Positions 37,626 to 46,599 of a stretch of 64,000 bases of DNA are shown piece after piece; within the stretch, counting starts at the first letter, position 1, and every line of letters begins with the position of its first letter. The position numbers and the translations under genes are program-made. Source of the stretch: Arcticibacter eurypsychrophilus (lineage in GTDB: Bacteria; Bacteroidota; Bacteroidia; Sphingobacteriales; Sphingobacteriaceae); the NCBI RefSeq assembly GCF_001730525.1, contig NZ_MDFN01000005.1, positions 1-64,000 of the forward strand, in the 5' to 3' direction. The notes beneath the pieces were generated by a model, which saw only the letters and a program-made list of their open reading frames with translations, was not told the origin of the DNA and made no database searches.

Positions 37626-38609
37626 CTACTTTGACCTATCCATCTTTATTATATAGTCAATAGTTTGGTTAAGCCAGTTATCTGACTTAAGAAGTATATC
37701 TGGTTGAACACCCACACCTTCAATTGAGCGTCCGGCTTTTGTTGTGATTTGACAATTTGGTATAAACATCCAGAAAGCGGTACTGGAATCAGGAGATCGT
37801 TGGTCTGTAAATCTACCAGGGTTGCCAGCGCCAGCTGTTATTTTTCCTAAAATGGTTGCCCTTTTCATTTCGTTTGCTGTAAAGGCAAAATATTCGGCTG
37901 CTGAAAAGGTATTATCAGAAACCATAATATAAATAGGGATGTGGAAAAAAGTAGGGCCTTCAGTGTAATCAAAGACGACCTCGCTTTGATGCCAATTGGC
38001 TTCACCCGTACATTTTTTGATAAGAAGGGTTTGATAATCCTTTGATTCGTATAAAAATTGGTTGATAAAAGCGCTGCTAGCTCCATCTCCACCCGGGTTT
38101 TCAGTAATATCAATAATTAATTGCTTACAATCTGCTACTGAATCCAATGCAGCTCTAATTTTCTTAAACGCTTCTTCCCCTGCAATACAAGCATCCCACT
38201 TTAAATAGCCAATATTATTTTTCAGTATCATTATGCGGCTGATGCCTCCTGTAAATGGCAAAGGTTGCAAGGCTTCCTGATCACTTTCTGGTTTAATTTG
38301 GTAAGAAATAACGTTAAAATGTTTGTCGTGTGTTTCTTTTCTAAGCATTGTGGTAATCATCTGAGCCGCAACCTCAGCTGAAACGCCCTCAAATAGTTTT
38401 TCGCGTTCCATAATCCTTAGCTTTTCTGATAGGAAATGAGCTTTAATTTTAGCAAAATATTGCTGCTCTAAATTATTTCGCACTGCATTAATAAGCAGTG
38501 TAATATCCTGTTCTGTCGAATTTTCTTGATTTTTACTTGATGTGCAGGATGGTATACTAGTTATGATGACAAAGAGTAAGATAAGAATCGGTTTAATTTT
38601 ATAGCGCAT
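37626..38609 (-). CDS. S41-family peptidase lipoprotein
   Basis: A 327-residue lipoprotein (Cys22 in SIPSCTS) with a C-terminal-processing-protease/IRBP-type core. The conserved features are the IIDITENPGGDGASSA loop, the nucleophile region SDNTFSAAEYFA with likely Ser237, and GKITAGAGNPGRF. A helical region precedes the core; no PDZ domain is obvious. The ATG at 38609 is chosen because it starts the lipoprotein signal; an upstream TTG would add 22 residues. Monocistronic; the natural substrate is unknown. Confidence 0.85.
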   Translation of the reverse strand: MRYKIKPILILLFVIITSIPSCTSSKNQENSTEQDITLLINAVRNNLEQQYFAKIKAHFLSEKLRIMEREKLFEGVSAEVAAQMITTMLRKETHDKHFNVISYQIKPESDQEALQPLPFTGGISRIMILKNNIGYLKWDACIAGEEAFKKIRAALDSVADCKQLIIDITENPGGDGASSAFINQFLYESKDYQTLLIKKCTGEANWHQSEVVFDYTEGPTFFHIPIYIMVSDNTFSAAEYFAFTANEMKRATILGKITAGAGNPGRFTDQRSPDSSTAFWMFIPNCQITTKAGRSIEGVGVQPDILLKSDNWLNQTIDYIIKMDRSK

Positions 38610-38883
38610 TAGTACGGAAATTGTATAAGGACATCTGATAATGAAAACTAAATAAAAATAATAATTATGCAACATTTTATCAATTTTTGACAGATAAGGT
38701 TACTTTTTATATTCAGTAAATCAGATATCTAAACAAAAGGTGAAAATCAAACTGTTTTTTTTAATGTAATTGCAATAACACATATGCAAGTACTAGGAAA
38801 CCACTGTAAAATAGGAGCGATGGGGTACACAGAAATAGCCCCTGCTTAACTCTAAATAACTTTACACCAGAGACAAATTAATA

Positions 38884-41016
38884 TCAAATCAGTTTATCAG
38901 GCGTAATAGGCAACTCCCGTATCCTTTTTCCTGTTGCATTATAAACCGCATTCGCTATAGCAGGAGCAACACCGATCAGGGAGATTTCTCCAATACCTTT
39001 TGTTCCCAGTGGATTGGTATGCATATCAGGTTTATTAATAAAAATGGCTTCGATTTGAGGAATATCCGCATTTACAGGTACGTGGTAATCTGCCAAGTTA
39101 CCGTTTACCAGGCGGCCAAATCGGTCATCTATAATGGCTTCTTCCGTCATAGCCATTCCTATACCACCTACAGCTCCACCAATCATTTGACTACTTGCGG
39201 TTTTATTGTTCACAATTTTTCCGGCATCTACTACAGCGACCACCTTTTTAATTCGCCATGCACCGGTTAAAGCATGTACATGTACCTGTACGAAATGTGC
39301 AGAGAAGGAATACATCGAATAGTTTTTAGCTTCATCAGTACCTTCTGACCCTTGCGTTAACTCGATGAAAGGTAAGTTTTGCTGTTTTAAGATCTTGGCA
39401 TAATCAAGGTCTTCGTTATTTTCCGGTTTCCCGGTAAGGGTATTCAGCTTCTTTTTCAAAGCTATGCAAACATCATGTACTGCAGATCCGACAGATGACA
39501 CTGTAGCTGAACCACCTTGTGTGGGAGCCTCAGGGAGTGAAGAATCACCGAGGTCAAAAGTTATTTTTTCAGCAGATATTTTCAATATGTCAGCCGCAAT
39601 CAGCACCATGGAAGTACCAGTTCCGGGACCGATATCACTGGTAGCACTTTTAATATTGACCGATCCGTCAGCCAATAATTTAATATATGCCTGGGCTTTA
39701 TTGCGATAGGCCCCAAATGCACCACAACCAATACCGTATCCCACTAGCCAGTCGCCTTCGCGGTTAGTACCTGGTTTAGAAGAACGCTTTTCCCATCCTA
39801 TTTTATCAGCACCTTTTTGATAACATTCCTTGAGGTATTTGCTTGACCAGGGCAGGTTCTTTTCAGGGTCGGCATCTGCATAGTTTTTTAACCTTAATGC
39901 GATGGGATCCATATTTAGGGCATAAGCCAATTCATCAAGGGCACATTCTAATGCAAAGGCGCCGGTAGCTTCACCTGGTCCGCGCATAGGGGCTGGTACC
40001 CCAACATGTAAAGGCACTACTTTATAACGGGTGTTGGCATTTGGACTGGCGTATAAAAAACGGGAAACATTCACCGAACGCTCTGTGAATTCTTCATATA
40101 CTGCTGATTGTGAAAGTGATTCGTGTGTGATACCTACAAGCTGACCGTCTGGAGTAGCACCTATACCCATTTTTTGAATGGTTTGTGGCCTATATCCTAC
40201 CAGTGTAAACATTTGTTCCCTGGTTAATGTAAGTTTGACTGGCCGGTTAAGCATTTTAGCAGCTTGTGCAGCTGCAATTTCATGTGGCCAGGTACGAAGT
40301 GAAGAACCAAATGCTCCTCCAACAAAACGGGAGTTAATCTGTACGGTACTCTGCTCAATTTTAAATGCATTAGCAAAAGCTTTTTGAGAGCTGATAACAC
40401 CTTGTGATTTGGTGAATACCGTTAACTTTCCATCTGTGTTCCAAAATGCGGTGGTGACATGCAATTCCATTGGATTATGAATTTCGGAAGGTAACAAATA
40501 AGCTTGTTCTATTTTAACAGGGGCATTTTTATAGGCATCCGCTTCACCGCGGATGTAGTCTTTATAATTACCACCTTGTGGAACCATGCTATTGTCTATG
40601 TTCTGGTGGAAGTTCGTTTTGAACGGCTCTTTCTGGTAAGTGGCTTTAATTAAGGATGCTGCGTAAGTGGCGCGCTCAAAAGTATCTGCTATGACAAGAG
40701 CGATTGGTTGCTGATTGAAATGGATCTTATTGTCGTTAAATAGCTTAAGTCCTTTAGAGGCGGGCTTTGACTCATCGGGTTGATATCCGGGTACTTTAGT
40801 CGCATTTAGGTAAGTTATTACTTTTAAAACACCAGGTGCCCGTTCTGCTGCTTTTGTATCAATACTGGTTATGGTTCCATTCGTAATTGTAGCAGGTACT
40901 AAAACGCCGTAGGTTAGACCAGTGATTTTAAACTCTCCGGAATATTTTGCTCCACCTGTAACTTTTAGTCTTCCATCTACACGGCTTAACGAATCGCCTA
41001 TTGCATCTTTTTTCAT
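38884..41016 (-). CDS. Molybdenum hydroxylase Mo-cofactor subunit, second copy
   Basis: A 710-residue catalytic subunit paralogous to the one at 10055-12169, sharing the opening pattern GDSLSRVDGRLKVTGGAKY, GGAFGSSLRTW at the cofactor site, RGPGEATGAFA, and active-site Glu in KGIGEISLIG. The end ...GKRIRELPITPDKLI is almost the same as in the first copy. At the first glycine-rich loop it has GGAFGSS where the other has GGGFGSKG, which may alter the substrate or cofactor environment. Last gene of its operon, 25 bases after the FAD subunit. Confidence 0.93.
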   Translation of the reverse strand: MKKDAIGDSLSRVDGRLKVTGGAKYSGEFKITGLTYGVLVPATITNGTITSIDTKAAERAPGVLKVITYLNATKVPGYQPDESKPASKGLKLFNDNKIHFNQQPIALVIADTFERATYAASLIKATYQKEPFKTNFHQNIDNSMVPQGGNYKDYIRGEADAYKNAPVKIEQAYLLPSEIHNPMELHVTTAFWNTDGKLTVFTKSQGVISSQKAFANAFKIEQSTVQINSRFVGGAFGSSLRTWPHEIAAAQAAKMLNRPVKLTLTREQMFTLVGYRPQTIQKMGIGATPDGQLVGITHESLSQSAVYEEFTERSVNVSRFLYASPNANTRYKVVPLHVGVPAPMRGPGEATGAFALECALDELAYALNMDPIALRLKNYADADPEKNLPWSSKYLKECYQKGADKIGWEKRSSKPGTNREGDWLVGYGIGCGAFGAYRNKAQAYIKLLADGSVNIKSATSDIGPGTGTSMVLIAADILKISAEKITFDLGDSSLPEAPTQGGSATVSSVGSAVHDVCIALKKKLNTLTGKPENNEDLDYAKILKQQNLPFIELTQGSEGTDEAKNYSMYSFSAHFVQVHVHALTGAWRIKKVVAVVDAGKIVNNKTASSQMIGGAVGGIGMAMTEEAIIDDRFGRLVNGNLADYHVPVNADIPQIEAIFINKPDMHTNPLGTKGIGEISLIGVAPAIANAVYNATGKRIRELPITPDKLI

Positions 41017-41041
41017 GCTGTCTATTAATTACGGTTTACAC

Positions 41042-42028
41042 TTATGCTTTTAAGCCTGATGCTGTTTTTAATGCTTGCAATAATGCATTGGGAGCTAGTT
41101 TTAACTTGAACTTGTTGTGCTCATAAGCTTTAGCACCTTCCATGGCTATCTGTGCTGCTTGTTTAAAAGTTTCTTCACTTACTGTTTTGCCTTTAAGAAA
41201 GGTTTCGGTAGCAATAAGACGCCATGGTTTATGTGCCACGCCGCCCATGGCTAAACGTACATCTTGGATGGTATTATTCTCAATATTTAAGGCCACAGCT
41301 GCTGATACCAGGGCAAAAGCGTAAGATGAACGATCGCGGACTTTTAGATAATATACATTCTTGGTAAAAGGAACGGTGGGAATATCTACAGAAGTGATTA
41401 ATTCTCCTTTTTGTAAGGTAGTATCCAGTTCAGGATGGTCACCCGGCAGGCGGTGAAAGTCTGCAAATGGTATCGTGCGTGCAGCTTTGGGACCACTTAC
41501 ATGAACCAGCGCATTCAATGCGGTAAGCGCTACGTTCATATCGCTGGGATTAACCGCAATACATTTATCGCTTGCACCAAATATAGCATGCATGCGGTTA
41601 TATCCTTCTAATGCACCACAACCACTTCCGGGTACTCGTTTATTACAAGGCATTGTGGTATCGAAAAAGTAAGGACAACGGGTCCGCTGCAGTAAATTCC
41701 CTCCTGTAGTAGCCATATTTCTTAACTGCGGAGAGGCACCTGCATTGATAGCCATGGACAACAGGGGAAAGTTTTCCTTGATAAACTGATTTTCTGCGAC
41801 TTGGGTATTGGTAACCAGTGTGCCTATGCGTAGGTGACCCGGAATATTTTCTATAGTTTTTAAGGGTAGATTGTTAATATCCACAAGCCTTTCGGGCGCA
41901 ATAATCCCCATCTTCATTAAGTCAATGAGATTGGTGCCGCCAGCAAGGAAATGGGCATTGGTATCCAAGGCGATAGATTTGATTGCACCTGATGTTTCAG
42001 CAGGTCTTACATATTGAAACTGATTCAT
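41042..42028 (-). CDS. Molybdenum hydroxylase FAD subunit, second copy
   Basis: A 328-residue FAD subunit resembling the one at 9061-10068. It shows LAGGTNLIDLM, NMATTGGN and the same Cys-rich insert (RTRCPYF, MPCNKR, GSGCGA and DKC) that holds a 4Fe-4S cluster in the PaoB branch. It overlaps the 2Fe-2S gene by ATGA, and the Mo-subunit gene follows. Confidence 0.92.
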   Translation of the reverse strand: MNQFQYVRPAETSGAIKSIALDTNAHFLAGGTNLIDLMKMGIIAPERLVDINNLPLKTIENIPGHLRIGTLVTNTQVAENQFIKENFPLLSMAINAGASPQLRNMATTGGNLLQRTRCPYFFDTTMPCNKRVPGSGCGALEGYNRMHAIFGASDKCIAVNPSDMNVALTALNALVHVSGPKAARTIPFADFHRLPGDHPELDTTLQKGELITSVDIPTVPFTKNVYYLKVRDRSSYAFALVSAAVALNIENNTIQDVRLAMGGVAHKPWRLIATETFLKGKTVSEETFKQAAQIAMEGAKAYEHNKFKLKLAPNALLQALKTASGLKA

Positions 42029-42663
42029 GATAATCCTCCCGTTTTAACTTCCTGTATGGCATTTACAATGTTGGGATAGGCACCACATCTGCAGATATTA
42101 CCACTCATGTATTCTCTGATCTCCATTTCGGAACCGGCATGTCCTTCTTTTATTAATGCGACGGCTGACATGATCTGTCCCGGCGTGCAGTAGCCACATT
42201 GAAATCCGTCATGTTTGATAAAGGCTTCCTGCATGGGGTGAAGTTCCTGGCCTTTAGAAAGGCCTTCAATGGTAGTGATCTTTTTACCTTCGTTTGTTAC
42301 GGCCAGACTGAGACATGAATTTATCCTCATGCCATCTGCATGAACGGTACATGCACCGCATTGGCCTCTGTCGCAACCTTTTTTAGTTCCTGTTAAGTTG
42401 AGCTGCTCGCGAAGCAGATCTAATAACGTCGTGCGAGGCTCAACAGATAAATTGAGGGCTAAGCCGTTTACTTCAAGATGCAAGGAAGTCTTTTCAAAAA
42501 CAGATGCTAGTTTTTCATCCCACTGATTTACTGCGGCATTTACTACGGTAACGGGCACAAAAGCTGCAGCAGTTAGGAAGGAAGACTTCTTAAGAAAGTC
42601 ACGACGGGTTTTATTGGGAACACCATCTGAGTCAGGCGGCATGCATGGCTTTTTACTTGACAT
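42025..42663 (-). CDS. Molybdenum hydroxylase 2Fe-2S subunit, Tat-exported, second copy
   Basis: A 212-residue subunit with the same design as the one at 8243-9031. The Tat motif is TRRDFLK (Arg20-Arg21). Cluster ligands are Cys97, 102, 105 and 117, and Cys156, 159, 191 and 193. It lacks the long insert of the first copy and has a shorter N-terminus. The ATG at 42663 is used rather than a TTG 24 bases upstream. First gene of its operon. Confidence 0.92.
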   Translation of the reverse strand: MSSKKPCMPPDSDGVPNKTRRDFLKKSSFLTAAAFVPVTVVNAAVNQWDEKLASVFEKTSLHLEVNGLALNLSVEPRTTLLDLLREQLNLTGTKKGCDRGQCGACTVHADGMRINSCLSLAVTNEGKKITTIEGLSKGQELHPMQEAFIKHDGFQCGYCTPGQIMSAVALIKEGHAGSEMEIREYMSGNICRCGAYPNIVNAIQEVKTGGLS

Positions 42664-42781
42664 ATAATATAAATAGGTGTAGATCAAGTATAACTATCTC
42701 CACTATAAGTTGTTTTAAAGAGAAAGCTGCAAATTGGAATTTAGTAAGATTCTAAATAAGCTTTTTCCGTGCCAAGGTTTG

Positions 42782-43072
42782 TTAATCTTGAGCTACAAGT
42801 TTATTCCATTTAGGGTGCCGCTTTAAAAATACTTGTATATAGGAACAAGAGGGCACCATTTTGAAGTGATTCTCTTCAAGGTATTGTAGCGTTTTTTCGA
42901 CAATAGCTTCTGCAATACCTTGGCCATGTTGTGATTCAGGAACTTCGGTGTGGAGAAGATTATAGGTTTCCTTTATGTGATTGTAATCAATGAAGGAACG
43001 CTTTCCGTCTACCGTTAACTCAAAACTGTGCTCCTTTTTATTATTTACTAGTTCGATATCCTGATATTTCAT
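42782..43072 (-). CDS. Small GNAT-type N-acetyltransferase (YjdJ-like)
   Basis: A 96-residue protein of the short GNAT family that has only the acetyl-CoA-binding half. The pyrophosphate-binding motif QHGQGIAEAIVEKTL (about 64-78) is clear, preceded by the beta strands FIDYNHIKETYNLLHTEVP and followed by PSCSYIQVFLKRHP. The substrate is unknown. Probably a single gene. Confidence 0.85.
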   Translation of the reverse strand: MKYQDIELVNNKKEHSFELTVDGKRSFIDYNHIKETYNLLHTEVPESQHGQGIAEAIVEKTLQYLEENHFKMVPSCSYIQVFLKRHPKWNKLVAQD

Positions 43073-43099
43073 CTTCTTAAATGAGTAGGGATAACGTAA

Positions 43100-43363
43100 T
43101 TAAGCAAAAATGTGTTTGTTTGCAAGAATAATTTCTTCCAGGGATATGGTGTGCGATCTTCCTGGGTATATTTTTAGATGTACATCAGCATTTAGCTCTT
43201 TCAAAACTTTCACCCTTTCTTCTACCCGTGTTAAGGGTACATGTACATCGGGATTTCCGGTGGTGGTCAACACTGGTGTTTGATCGAAATCACCTTCATA
43301 ATTGTTGGGGTTAAGATGTTCGCCTACTAAACCGGTAGCTAATTCAAATTGTTTGTTGATCAA
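43100..43363 (-). pseudogene. Carboxylesterase/phospholipase remnant, C-terminal part
   Basis: The frame reads LVGEHLNP, TPVLTTTGNPDVHVPLTRVEE and HLKIYPGRSHTISLEE, the last third of an alpha/beta hydrolase of the phospholipase/carboxylesterase (dienelactone hydrolase-like) family, with the acid (Asp in GNPDVHVP) and the catalytic His (GRSHTI). The N-terminal two-thirds with the nucleophile Ser is absent and the frame begins without an ATG (TTG at 43363). Intact relatives are about 210 residues. Confidence 0.78.
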
Positions 43364-43521
43364 AGATCGGAATTGTGGAAATCTTATTTCTTAACCCAGA
43401 TTAAGAAAGGAATGAAGGCAGTTGCAGGTATAAAAAAGAGGGTTTTTTTGCATAATATTATTGATGCTTTTGCTTAACCACTAATAGTTTTAGTAATTTT
43501 ACAATCAATAAAAATAAATAC

Positions 43522-44352
43522 ATGTCTGTTTCTATAGCATCAATCAATTCGGGGAGTAATGGTAATTGTTATTATGTTGGTAATCAGGAAGGTGCTGTTT
43601 TAATTGATGCTGGAATATCGTGCAAAGAGATAGAGTTGCGCATGAATAGATTGGGATTGGCAATGAAATCGGTTAAAGCCATCTTTGTATCTCATGAGCA
43701 TTCGGATCACATCAGAGGTATTGATGTGTTATCCAGAAAATATCAGATTCCTGTTTACTTGAATCTGACGATGATTCATAATGGTTGTGTGCGTGTTGAA
43801 AAGGAACTGGTGAAGGTTTATGAAGCGCATATCCCGGTTACGATCGGTAATATGCAAATTACGGCATTCCCTAAGTTCCATGATGCTTGCGATCCGCATA
43901 GTTTTATCATTCAATCGGAAAATGTAACGATTGGTGTGCTGACGGATATTGGAAAGGCTTGTGAACAGGTTATCAAGTATTTTAAGCTTTGTGATGCGGT
44001 TTTTTTGGAGGCTAACTATGATGAAGAGATGCTTCAAAAAGGGAGTTACCCGTATTATCTTAAAAATAGAATCCGGAGTGATAAGGGGCATTTGTCCAAT
44101 ACTGAAGCGCTTAACTTGTTTGTAAATCATAAATCGGCACTGTTAAGCCATTTGCTTTTGTCGCATTTGTCGAAAGATAATAATAGTCCGGATTTGGTTT
44201 CCCGATTATTTAATGTGCATGCCCAACATACAAAAGTGGTGGTTGCATCCAGGTCTGTAGAATCTGAAATTTATCAGATTTCGGGGGCTGATAGTACTTT
44301 GTTGACCGAAATAGTCGTTAAAGATAAATTAACCCAATATAGTTTGTTTTAA
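43522..44352 (+). CDS. MBL-fold metallo-hydrolase, YycJ/WalJ-like
   Basis: A 276-residue cytoplasmic metallo-beta-lactamase-fold protein. The metal motif is SHEHSDH with His58, His60, Asp62 and His63; further ligands fit FPKFHDACDP and LLLSHLSKDNN. The N-terminus SINSGSNGNCYYV is typical of the YycJ/WalJ subgroup, thought to be a 5'-3' DNA exonuclease. The gene stands alone. Confidence 0.88.
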   Translation: MSVSIASINSGSNGNCYYVGNQEGAVLIDAGISCKEIELRMNRLGLAMKSVKAIFVSHEHSDHIRGIDVLSRKYQIPVYLNLTMIHNGCVRVEKELVKVYEAHIPVTIGNMQITAFPKFHDACDPHSFIIQSENVTIGVLTDIGKACEQVIKYFKLCDAVFLEANYDEEMLQKGSYPYYLKNRIRSDKGHLSNTEALNLFVNHKSALLSHLLLSHLSKDNNSPDLVSRLFNVHAQHTKVVVASRSVESEIYQISGADSTLLTEIVVKDKLTQYSLF

Positions 44353-44514
44353 CATCGATCTTATTGTTCAAATGAAATGATTTGTCCTGTTCAGTGTTGA
44401 ATTGTTGCAAAACAATCAAAATATAGGATGGTTTTATTTATTTTATATTTGTATGTTATTGATTATTAGATTTTTATAATAAAAAAAATGTGTTATTTAA
44501 TTCACGTGAAATAT

Positions 44515-44545
44515 TTTGTAGATGCAAAGCGATTAATTATATTTG
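44515..44545 (+). promoter_or_regulatory. Sigma-ABfr-type promoter of a short transcript
   Basis: TTTG at 44515-44518, a 19-base spacer, and TATATTTG at 44538-44545 give a full match to the Bacteroidota housekeeping consensus TTTG-N19-TAnnTTTG. Transcription should start at about 44551. Confidence 0.75.
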
Positions 44546-44550
44546 TATGC

Positions 44551-44616
44551 CCTCTCAAAGGGCATGTTTTTCATAGGTAGATGTAGGGTCGAATACTTGT
44601 ATTCGACCCTTTTTTA
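44551..44616 (+). ncRNA. Small RNA candidate (about 65 nt) or ubiX leader attenuator
   Basis: Between the consensus promoter and a strong terminator lies a short region with a first 7-bp hairpin (44547-44553 with 44559-44565, which begins slightly ahead of the predicted start) and a linker. The terminator is an 11-bp perfect stem (44585-44595 with 44600-44610) plus a T-run to 44616. No open frame of use is present. It could be an independent small RNA or, because ubiX starts 38 bases later, a leader whose terminator is sometimes read through. No known RNA family was recognised. Confidence 0.55.
44585..44616 (+). terminator. Strong intrinsic terminator ahead of ubiX
   Basis: An 11-bp perfect stem with a CTTG tetraloop followed by seven T. 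It ends the small RNA candidate. Confidence 0.88.
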
Positions 44617-44653
44617 TTACAACTAATTCGTGCAGTTATTTGTTAAGTAGAAA

Positions 44654-45217
44654 ATGGGAAAAAGAAAAGTCGTTATTGCCATAACCGGAGCCAGCGGAGC
44701 AGTGTATGCAAAGGTATTATTGGATAAATTAAAGACCTTGCAGCAAGAAGATCTGGAGGTGGGTTTGATTATGTCTGATAATGCTTTAGAGGTCTGGAAA
44801 TTTGAACTAGGCAATGAATTGTATCATGATTACCCCTTCAAGCGGTATGGGAAAATGGATTTTTATGCACCTTTTGCTTCGGGTTCGGCAAAGTATGATA
44901 CAATGATTATATGTCCTTGTTCCATGGGAACGTTAGGTCGGATTGCTTCGGGTGTATCAAATGATCTGACTACCAGGGCGGCGGATGTGATTCTGAAAGA
45001 GCGTAGAAAGCTCATTGTGGTTACTAGGGATACGCCATTGAGTTTGATCCACATCAATAATATGAAGACCGTTACGGAGGCAGGGGGGATTATTTGTCCG
45101 GCAACTCCTTCGTTTTATAGCTTACCAAAGACATTTGAGGAACTAGCTGCCACGGTAGTCGACCGGGTACTTGATCTCTCCGGTTTGGAAGTTTCTTCTT
45201 ATCGCTGGGGTGCGTAA
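44654..45217 (+). CDS. ubiX: Flavin prenyltransferase UbiX
   Basis: A 187-residue flavoprotein that attaches a dimethylallyl group to FMN to make the prenylated cofactor of UbiD-type decarboxylases. Family motifs are AITGASGAVYAKVLLD at the start, CPCSMGTLGRIASG in the middle and RDTPLSLIHINNM. In Bacteroidota it serves menaquinone or aromatic-acid decarboxylation; no ubiD is in the window. It may be co-transcribed with mtaB, 32 bases downstream. Confidence 0.93.
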   Translation: MGKRKVVIAITGASGAVYAKVLLDKLKTLQQEDLEVGLIMSDNALEVWKFELGNELYHDYPFKRYGKMDFYAPFASGSAKYDTMIICPCSMGTLGRIASGVSNDLTTRAADVILKERRKLIVVTRDTPLSLIHINNMKTVTEAGGIICPATPSFYSLPKTFEELAATVVDRVLDLSGLEVSSYRWGA

Positions 45218-45249
45218 ATCGCAAATTTAACTATCTTTGGTTCTTGATT

Positions 45250-46572
45250 ATGAGTAGAAAAGTTGCCTTTTACACCTTAGGTTGTAAACTTAATTATTCT
45301 GAAACTTCTACAATAGGAAGGTTGTTCAGTGATGCGGGTTTTCAATCTGTTAATTTTACAGATACACCTGATGTGTTTCTCATCAATACGTGTTCAGTGA
45401 CTGATCATGCGGATAAAAAATGCCGTAAGGTGGTTAAGGAAGCTTTGAAACAGTCTCCAAATGCTTATATAGTGATTGTAGGGTGTTATGCGCAGTTGAA
45501 ACCTCAAGAGATTTCAGAGATCCCGGGTGTTGACCTGGTATTGGGTGCTGCAGAAAAATTCAGGATAATTGAGTATCTGACCGATTTAACGAAACAGCCC
45601 AAAACAATTATCCATAATCAGCCAATTTCGGAGGCAAACGAATTTATTCCTTCATTTTCTTATCGTGACAGAACGCGTACTTTTTTGAAAGTGCAGGACG
45701 GCTGTGACTATTCATGCACTTTTTGTACCATCCCACTGGCACGTGGAACAAGTAGAAGTGATTCTATCGAAAATGTGATGGCTCAGGCAAATGCTGTAGC
45801 GGCATCAGGAGTGAAGGAGATTGTGCTTACAGGGGTTAATATTGGCGATTTTGGTATTCGTAATGGTGTGCGTGATGGTAAGTTTTTTGATTTGGTGCAG
45901 GCACTGGATCATGTGGAAGGGATCGATAGGATTCGGATTTCGTCTGTCGAACCTAACTTGCTGACTAACGAGATCATTCATTTTGTGGCAGGTTCCAATA
46001 AATTTGTTCCTCATTTTCATATTCCTTTGCAATCGGGCAGTAACAAAATATTAGGTCTGATGCGGAGAAGATACAAACGTGAACTGTACCAGGAAAGGGT
46101 AGAAGCGATTAAAGCGATTATGCCGGATTGCTGTATTGGGGTAGATGTGATTGTTGGTTTTCCGGGTGAAACACGTGAGGACTTTCTGGATACCTGTAAC
46201 TTTATTAATTCATTAGATGTTTCGTACTTGCATGTGTTCTCCTATTCGGAAAGGGAAAATACACCGGCTGCAGAAATGACTGGCAGTGTACCAGGAGCTC
46301 AGCGGGCTGACAGAAGTAAAATGTTGCATATCCTATCTGATAAAAAGCGGAGAGCTTTTTATGGTACACAAATAGGCAAAAGCTACGACGTGCTGTTTGA
46401 GCAGGATCATAAAGATGGCTTTATGCACGGTTATACGGCTAATTATGTGAAGGTAAAAGTTAAATTTGATCCTTTATTAGTGAATGAAACGCGACATGTT
46501 TTGCTAACCGCTGTTACAGATGATGGTGATGTAGAGATAACAGAATGCAATACAGAGCTATTAATCCATTAA
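45250..46572 (+). CDS. mtaB: tRNA (ms2t6A37) methylthiotransferase MtaB
   Basis: A 440-residue radical-SAM enzyme adding a methylthio group to t6A37 of tRNA. N-terminal cluster ligands are Cys12, Cys48 and Cys79; the radical-SAM triad is Cys152, 156 and 159 (GCDYSCTFC). A TRAM-like domain closes the C-terminus. MtaB rather than MiaB is favoured by YTLGCKLNYSE, typical of MtaB. ATG 45250 is used; a TTG at 45244 adds two residues. Confidence 0.93.
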   Translation: MSRKVAFYTLGCKLNYSETSTIGRLFSDAGFQSVNFTDTPDVFLINTCSVTDHADKKCRKVVKEALKQSPNAYIVIVGCYAQLKPQEISEIPGVDLVLGAAEKFRIIEYLTDLTKQPKTIIHNQPISEANEFIPSFSYRDRTRTFLKVQDGCDYSCTFCTIPLARGTSRSDSIENVMAQANAVAASGVKEIVLTGVNIGDFGIRNGVRDGKFFDLVQALDHVEGIDRIRISSVEPNLLTNEIIHFVAGSNKFVPHFHIPLQSGSNKILGLMRRRYKRELYQERVEAIKAIMPDCCIGVDVIVGFPGETREDFLDTCNFINSLDVSYLHVFSYSERENTPAAEMTGSVPGAQRADRSKMLHILSDKKRRAFYGTQIGKSYDVLFEQDHKDGFMHGYTANYVKVKVKFDPLLVNETRHVLLTAVTDDGDVEITECNTELLIH

Positions 46573-46599
46573 AATAATATAATCACCTTAAAATCAGAC

